This document shows, piece by piece, positions 14,489 through 18,328 of a stretch of DNA of 18,328 nucleotides; the first letter of the stretch is position 1, and each line of letters opens with the position of its first letter. Both the position numbers and the translations under genes were made by a program. The notes below the pieces were generated by a model. The model made no database searches and was not told where the DNA came from. It worked only from the letters and a program-made list of their open reading frames with translations. This stretch comes from DTU063 sp001512695 (lineage in GTDB: Bacteria > Bacillota > Thermosediminibacteria > Thermosediminibacterales > Tepidanaerobacteraceae). The stretch is from assembly GCA_049658265.1 (NCBI GenBank), contig JBASOM010000035.1:1-18328 (forward strand), in the 5' to 3' direction.

Positions 14489-15055
14489 ATGATAGCAGTT
14501 TGCACTGAATGTATAGAGAGAAACTTTTCCAAGAGCAATTTTCTAATAAAGCTGTATGGGCTGTATTACAGAAATATTGTAAAAAACGAGGTAAAATTGG
14601 CCGGAATAAGAAGCTGTGACAGGATACTTTGCATCGGCGGCGGGCCCATTCCCTCTACAGCCATAGAAATGGCAAGGCAGACCGACGCCTGTGTTCATGT
14701 CATTGATATGGACGGCACTGCTGTGGTATGTGCCAGGGATGTAATAAAGAAGCTGGGTCTCGCGCATAAGATTACGGTAGAGCAGGCTAGGGGAGAAGAA
14801 GTGGATATCAGCCCGTACAATGTAATCCACGTTGCCTTGCAGGTTAGGCCAAAAGAGGCCGTTTTAAGGCATATCTGGAATAACTGCAAGCTGGGAGCAA
14901 GGATTATCGTGCGCATGCCGAAGAAGGGCCTCAGGTCCTTTTATTCAAATGTAACGGATGCCTTTATAGAGAGAAATTCCGACTACGTCAGCTTTGACTC
15001 TTCCGGCTTGTGCGCCAATACCATGGATAAAACTTTGCTGATGGTGAAAGCTTAG
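14489..15055 (+). CDS. Nicotianamine synthase-like SAM-dependent enzyme
   Basis: 188 aa, GGGAGAGG 7 nt before ATG at 14489. A Rossmann SAM-binding domain with 'ILCIGGGPIPSTAIEMA' (residues 46-62), acidic VIDMD (71-75), and later 'LGARIIVRMPKKGLRSFY'. These elements and their order fit the nicotianamine synthase family, where GxGPLPxT, DID and a 'PGA..VVRSAHG.RAFLYP' segment are conserved. NAS enzymes transfer the 3-amino-3-carboxypropyl group of SAM rather than methyl, making nicotianamine in plants and staphylopine precursors in bacteria. It is shorter than CntL or plant NAS (about 270-320 aa), so its acceptor is open. It lies 16 nt after feoB and 9 nt before the next start. A plain methyltransferase is the alternative. 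Confidence 0.6.
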   Translation: MIAVCTECIERNFSKSNFLIKLYGLYYRNIVKNEVKLAGIRSCDRILCIGGGPIPSTAIEMARQTDACVHVIDMDGTAVVCARDVIKKLGLAHKITVEQARGEEVDISPYNVIHVALQVRPKEAVLRHIWNNCKLGARIIVRMPKKGLRSFYSNVTDAFIERNSDYVSFDSSGLCANTMDKTLLMVKA

Positions 15056-15064
15056 AGGATGACT

Positions 15065-16072
15065 ATGAAGAGAGAATATAAACTTGTCCTGTATGCCCTG
15101 GGAGCTTTCATGCTGGGCTATATAGTGCTAAGTGCCGATTGGATAGAGTTCTACACCTATCTACAGGTAACACCGGTAAAGGTTATAGTGCTGCTGTTGT
15201 TTTACCAGTGCATCACTAAGCTCCTGATCAACATTCAGTGGAAATCCCTGGCCAGTGAGGTCTGTGGCGAAGTCTCTTTTCTGGATGTAGTCCTGGCTAA
15301 TGCTACGGGAGATATAATGGACGGTCTCACGCCCGGAGTTAAGATGGGGGGAGAGCTTGGAAGGATTTTTGCGCTGAAGAGCCGGGCAGATATCGATATT
15401 GCCGATGCCAGCATAATCGTGGGCCTGCAAAAAACCTTTAGCCTGTTTAGTTTCCTCCTCTTGACGTTGGGGAGTGTAACCTGGTTTAGTCTCAGCTTTG
15501 GCGGAAGCGATAAGTACTATTTATATATATTCACTGCGGCAATTGCGGCATTTATAGTGATATTTGCCGCTCTAATATTATTTGTCCTAAAACCTGAAAC
15601 TATCATGGGGCGGCTGGGCAGAATATCTAGGGGTTCTAAAACAATAACCAAGATTGAGGAAAGCTTAAAGAAGTACAGCCAGATACTAAGAAGGCTTTTT
15701 AGCAACAAAAGGCTATTTTGCTCGCAGATGCTTTTGGGAATCTTCATTTGGAGTTTTTATGCCTTTAAGCTGCATGTGCTGGTGAAAAGTTACCATATCC
15801 AGATGGGTTTCTTTTCCCTGGCAGCCATCACCTTTTTATCTTATGCAATGGGCATGATTCCCCTGCTGCCCGGCGGCATGGGCAGTTTTGAAAGCTGCAT
15901 GATACTGCTCCTGAAGCTCTCGGGCATCTCCGTGGAAATGGGAGCAGCCATTGCTATAGTGTTTAGGCTTGTGACTTTCTGGTTTGAGTTTATCTTAAGC
16001 GGCCTTATCTTAATCTTGGCCAGTGTCCCTGCAATTTGCAGAGGTGATAATGATGTTAAAATTCAAGTTTAA
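15065..16072 (+). CDS. Flippase-like / LPG-synthase transmembrane domain protein
   Basis: 335 aa from ATG at 15065; an ATG at 15059 touches the GAGG RBS and is less likely. About eight membrane helices. Family marks of the UPF0104/lysylphosphatidylglycerol synthase TM domain are visible: 'DGLTPGVKMGGELGRIFALK' near residue 90 and 'MIPLLPGGMGSFESCMILLL' near residue 270. Members move lipid-linked substrates across the membrane, as MprF does for aminoacylated phospholipids. No catalytic aminoacyl-transferase domain is fused here. Its end overlaps the next gene by 23 nt, so it is coupled to phospholipid head-group synthesis. Confidence 0.8.
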   Translation: MKREYKLVLYALGAFMLGYIVLSADWIEFYTYLQVTPVKVIVLLLFYQCITKLLINIQWKSLASEVCGEVSFLDVVLANATGDIMDGLTPGVKMGGELGRIFALKSRADIDIADASIIVGLQKTFSLFSFLLLTLGSVTWFSLSFGGSDKYYLYIFTAAIAAFIVIFAALILFVLKPETIMGRLGRISRGSKTITKIEESLKKYSQILRRLFSNKRLFCSQMLLGIFIWSFYAFKLHVLVKSYHIQMGFFSLAAITFLSYAMGMIPLLPGGMGSFESCMILLLKLSGISVEMGAAIAIVFRLVTFWFEFILSGLILILASVPAICRGDNDVKIQV

Positions 16073-16622
16073 GGAGCGGAATCTGTCACACATAGTGCCT
16101 AATGCCATAACCTTTGCCAATATGGCCTTGGGTGTCATAGCCATATATTTAAGCATGGGTGCTACGGTAGACAAAATAAAAGCAGCCGCGGCAATTATCC
16201 TGATAGCCGGGGCTGCAGATAAACTGGATGGTTTTGCTGCCAAAAAACTGGGCTCCGTTAGCGAATTCGGCAAGGAATTGGACTCCCTTTGCGACCTGGT
16301 TTCCTTCGGTGTTGCTCCGATACTTGTTTGGTGGAATATGGGCATGGATTCACTGAACTTTGCCGTGTGCACGGTGTCCCTGCTTTACATCGGTGCCGGT
16401 GCATACAGGTTGGCTAGGTTTAACCTTGGCAAAGACAAGGGCTACATTGTAGGACTGCCCATAACCATAGCGGGCATGGCCATGGCGGGGAAGGTCCTCA
16501 TAGATATCAGTTTCAGATTGGAATATATTACTAAAACTATCTTAATGCTTGAAAATCTTGGCCTTACCCTTTTGCTGTCCCTCCTGATGGCCAGCAGTTT
16601 TAAAATAAAAAGGCCCCTATAG
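16050..16622 (+). CDS. pssA: CDP-alcohol phosphatidyltransferase, PssA-like
   Basis: About 190 aa; ATG pair at 16050/16053 behind GAGGTGAT. It has the CDP-alcohol phosphatidyltransferase signature DxxDGxxA(K)x8Gx3Dx3D, seen as DKLDGFAAK, then EFGKELDSLCD, followed by LVSFGVAP. That tail is typical of CDP-diacylglycerol-serine O-phosphatidyltransferase. The usual Arg after DGxxA is Lys here. Six membrane helices are expected. It would join a CDP-activated lipid to serine or another alcohol. It is the last gene of the feo operon; its stop overlaps the convergent AraC gene by 6 nt and no terminator is visible between them. Confidence 0.85.
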   Translation: MMLKFKFKERNLSHIVPNAITFANMALGVIAIYLSMGATVDKIKAAAAIILIAGAADKLDGFAAKKLGSVSEFGKELDSLCDLVSFGVAPILVWWNMGMDSLNFAVCTVSLLYIGAGAYRLARFNLGKDKGYIVGLPITIAGMAMAGKVLIDISFRLEYITKTILMLENLGLTLLLSLLMASSFKIKRPL

Positions 16623-17312
16623 GGCATTGAGCTCTTTTCCATCCTGATGCCTGTGTTCGCTGTACAGTTTTCTATATTGGTTTGGAGTCATGCCTTCAAA
16701 GCCATTGAATACTCGGCAAAAATAGCTTTGGCTGTTGAAACCGCACTCTAGTGTTATATCCATTATCGAAAGCTTTGTTTTTGCCAGGAGTTCCTTGGCT
16801 TTTTCAATTTTCATCTTGTTGACATGATGGGAAAAACTATTGCCTATGCATTTTGAAAACAGGTTGGAGAGATAGCTCTTGCTGACGTGGATAGCACTGG
16901 ATACCTCGTCCAAGCTGAGCTCCTTGTCAAGGTTGTTCTTTATATATGCGAGGGCATCGTTGATTATGGGATTGTTTATCCTGCAAAGCTGGTCATTTAT
17001 AAAGTTAAGGTACCGCTTGACCATCTCTTCCCCTACAAGAATCACGTCCTCTAGAGTTTGCCGTGCTTCTATTTCGTTCATGATACTATCTCTCATGTTA
17101 ATAAGCTTTCTTATACATACTAGCCCTTTGCGGCAATTGACATACATTATACTGTTTAAGGAAACAAGGTAGTTTTTCATGTACCTCAATCTCGCCTCGG
17201 GCTCAAGTTCTTTGCTTATGATATCATTTACAATTCGCCTGTAGATGCTCAAAGCGTCCTCTTCAGCTTCGATGTTGACAAAGTGTATCAATTTATCTTC
17301 TAAAGAAACCAT
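16617..17312 (-). CDS. AraC-family transcriptional regulator
   Basis: 231 aa. The C-terminal 100 residues are a two-helix-turn-helix AraC domain: 'ALAYIKNNLDKELSLDEVSS', 'HVSKSYLSNLFSKCIG', and 'DITLECGFNSQSYFCRVFNGFEGMTPNQYRK'. The N-terminal 115 residues are helical with several Cys (CRKGLVCIRK, DQLC) and match no sensor domain I recognise. RBS CGGGAGGT lies upstream of ATG at 17312. It is convergent with, and touching, the feo operon and has a Fur-like palindrome over its own start of transcription. It is a plausible iron-responsive activator of that operon or of the metallophore-like functions in it; the target is not shown by sequence. Confidence 0.85.
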   Translation of the reverse strand: MVSLEDKLIHFVNIEAEEDALSIYRRIVNDIISKELEPEARLRYMKNYLVSLNSIMYVNCRKGLVCIRKLINMRDSIMNEIEARQTLEDVILVGEEMVKRYLNFINDQLCRINNPIINDALAYIKNNLDKELSLDEVSSAIHVSKSYLSNLFSKCIGNSFSHHVNKMKIEKAKELLAKTKLSIMDITLECGFNSQSYFCRVFNGFEGMTPNQYRKLYSEHRHQDGKELNAL

Positions 17313-17338
17313 TATTTACCTCCCGTTTATGCGGCTTC

Positions 17339-17367
17339 AAATGAAAATGGTTTTCATTTATATTATA
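17339..17367 (-). promoter_or_regulatory. AraC promoter with Fur-like palindrome
   Basis: On the minus strand TGG-TATAAT is an extended -10 (TATAAT at 17367-17362). Just downstream, at 17339-17359, is a perfect palindrome with 9-bp arms AAATGAAAA and TTTTCATTT around TGG. Its core TGAAAATGGTTTTCA agrees with the Fur 7-1-7 consensus at 11 of 14 positions and covers the transcription start, a repressor position. Confidence 0.6.
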
Positions 17368-17399
17368 CCAGTTATATTTAAAAGATGCCAGCAACACTT

Positions 17400-17473
17400 T
17401 TGTGAATAATTGGGGACAGGTACAAAAAATTCATCCCGATGAATTTTTTGTACCTGTCCCCAATTATTCACAA
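17400..17473. repeat. Long perfect palindrome (36-bp arms)
   Basis: Arms 17400-17435 and 17438-17473 are exact reverse complements around CC, beginning TTGTGAATAATTGGGGACAG. It would form a very stable hairpin in RNA or extruded DNA. A second copy of the family begins at 18281. Such palindromes are dispersed in many Clostridia; no mobilising gene is present here. Confidence 0.9.
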
Positions 17474-17491
17474 GTTTTCCATATCTGCTGA

Positions 17492-17497
17492 TATAAT
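17492..17497 (+). promoter_or_regulatory. Extended -10 of the sirtuin gene
   Basis: TGA-TATAAT, 33 nt before the start codon and just after the long palindrome; no good -35 is visible because the palindrome arm occupies that region. Confidence 0.5.
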
Positions 17498-17529
17498 ATA
17501 GATAAGTAACTTTCAGAGGTGAAAACAAA

Positions 17530-18270
17530 ATGAAAAAGCTGTTCCAGGGTGAAGAGATTGTGCATGGGGCTAAAATCTTGGGAGATATGATGAAAAAATC
17601 CGCAAGCACGGTAGTGCTGACGGGTGCCGGCATGGATACGGAAAGCAACATACCGGATTTTAGAGGAAAAAATGGCCTCTGGAGAAACATGAACCCCATG
17701 CTGGTGGCCAGTATCGACAATTTCTACAACAATTACGATGAGTTTCACGATTATTACACGACGCGGATAAAAAGGCTGGAGGACGTCAAGCCTCACGAGG
17801 GCCATTACATCCTGGCGGACTTTGAAAAGCGGGGGATTATCAAGAGCATCGCTACCCAGAACGTTTCGGGCCTGCACCATATGGCAGGCAGCAATAGTGT
17901 CTACGAACTTCACGGCAATATTAAAAGGGCAGTATGCAATAGCTGCAGGCGGGAAGCCAGCCTGGATGACTTTTTGAACAAGCAAAAATGTCAGCATTGC
18001 GGAGACCTCTTGAGGCCCGCCGTGGTATTGTTCGGCGAAGCCTTGCCGAGGGACATGTGGTCTTTGGCCGAAAAAGATATCAAGAACTGCGACTTGCTGA
18101 TAGTTATAGGGACCAGCCTTGAAGTGTATCCGGTAAACCAATTTCCAAGAATGGCCAGGGGTAGGATTGCACTGATAAACAATGAGGACTTAAGCTATGG
18201 TCGCGAATTTGATATAAAACTCATAGGAAGGGCAAAGGAAGTCTTACAGGAACTAAGTAGAAATGTTTGA
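17530..18270 (+). CDS. Sir2-family NAD-dependent protein deacylase
   Basis: 246 aa, AGAGGTGA 8 nt before ATG at 17530. A class with GAGMDTESNIPDFRG (32-46), catalytic His128 in ELHGN, a Zn site of Cys136, Cys139, Cys154 and Cys157, and GTSLEVYP (194-201). Sirtuins remove acyl groups from lysine using NAD+. Two key positions differ from the family consensus. GAGxSxxSGIP reads GAGMDTESNIP, as in a known Firmicutes group. The nicotinamide-contacting Asp of TQN(I/V)D is Ser113 (TQNVS). The change may lower or redirect activity. It is monocistronic, with palindromic repeats on both sides. Confidence 0.9.
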   Translation: MKKLFQGEEIVHGAKILGDMMKKSASTVVLTGAGMDTESNIPDFRGKNGLWRNMNPMLVASIDNFYNNYDEFHDYYTTRIKRLEDVKPHEGHYILADFEKRGIIKSIATQNVSGLHHMAGSNSVYELHGNIKRAVCNSCRREASLDDFLNKQKCQHCGDLLRPAVVLFGEALPRDMWSLAEKDIKNCDLLIVIGTSLEVYPVNQFPRMARGRIALINNEDLSYGREFDIKLIGRAKEVLQELSRNV

Positions 18271-18280
18271 ATGAATGAAA

Positions 18281-18328
18281 GTGAATAATTGGGGACGGGT
18301 ACAAAATATTCACTCGTGAATATTTTGT
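18281..18328. repeat. Palindromic repeat, second copy, cut by window end
   Basis: It begins GTGAATAATTGGGGACGGG and, after TACAAAATATTCAC and a TC centre, returns as GTGAATATTTTGT. It shares the outer arm with 17402-17421 (one A/G change) but has a different inner arm. The right side lies beyond the window. Confidence 0.85.

Noticed and set aside
17464..18141. 225-codon minus-strand frame opposite the sirtuin
   Set aside because: The antisense frame has no RBS or motifs; the sirtuin on the plus strand is complete.
1..18328. CRISPR arrays, prophage genes, complete insertion sequences, tRNA or rRNA genes
   Set aside because: No regularly spaced short repeats, transposase or integrase motifs, or tRNA-like clover-leaf with T-loop were found on reading; the repeats present are the duplications and palindromes listed.

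Overview
The window looks like a low-to-mid GC Gram-positive anaerobe of the Clostridia, probably a Thermoanaerobacterales-type genome. Strong Shine-Dalgarno sites, GTG/TTG starts, T-box regulation, sigma-A promoters, FeoAB, a PutP symporter and a tryptophanase/tyrosine phenol-lyase family enzyme support this. The palindromes ending in GTGAATAATTGGGGAC are of a kind I associate with these genomes. No phage, transposase, tRNA, rRNA or CRISPR array was seen.

Layout. Positions 1-778 (minus) hold the N-terminal part of an exported Ig-like (Big_5-type) protein cut by the window edge. Positions 800-6300 are AT-rich and accessory in character. They carry a duplicated ~241-bp module, each copy with terminator, promoter and the first 31 codons of a small PPPP-motif protein. 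The copies flank a divergent pair, a membrane 4Fe-4S protein and a Crp/Fnr regulator, which share one operator. Next come a HEPN-MNT-MNT cluster and a HigBA-type toxin-antitoxin pair whose antitoxin carries an ImmA/IrrE metallopeptidase domain.

Positions 6400-10394 hold an SDR oxidoreductase behind a Fur/PerR-like box, a secreted protein with a copper-amine-oxidase-N-like domain and a DUF6612-like body, and putP. Positions 10432-12311 (minus) hold a divergent tryptophanase/tyrosine phenol-lyase homologue behind a complete T-box leader whose specifier reads as UAC (Tyr).

Positions 12439-16622 form the most interesting unit: a tightly packed plus-strand operon feoA-feoB-(nicotianamine-synthase-like SAM enzyme)-(flippase-like/LPG-synthase-TM protein)-(PssA-like CDP-alcohol phosphatidyltransferase), with a Fur-like box at its promoter. 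A convergent AraC regulator overlaps its end by 6 bp and has its own Fur-like palindrome over the predicted start of transcription. The window ends with a sirtuin bracketed by two copies of a long palindromic repeat.

How it fits together: three Fur-like boxes (SDR, feo operon, AraC gene) suggest an iron-responsive regulon. In it, ferrous iron uptake is genetically coupled to a possible SAM-dependent aminocarboxypropyl transfer, a lipid flippase-like protein and phospholipid head-group synthesis. That coupling is inference from gene order and sites; only the family assignments come from the sequence itself.
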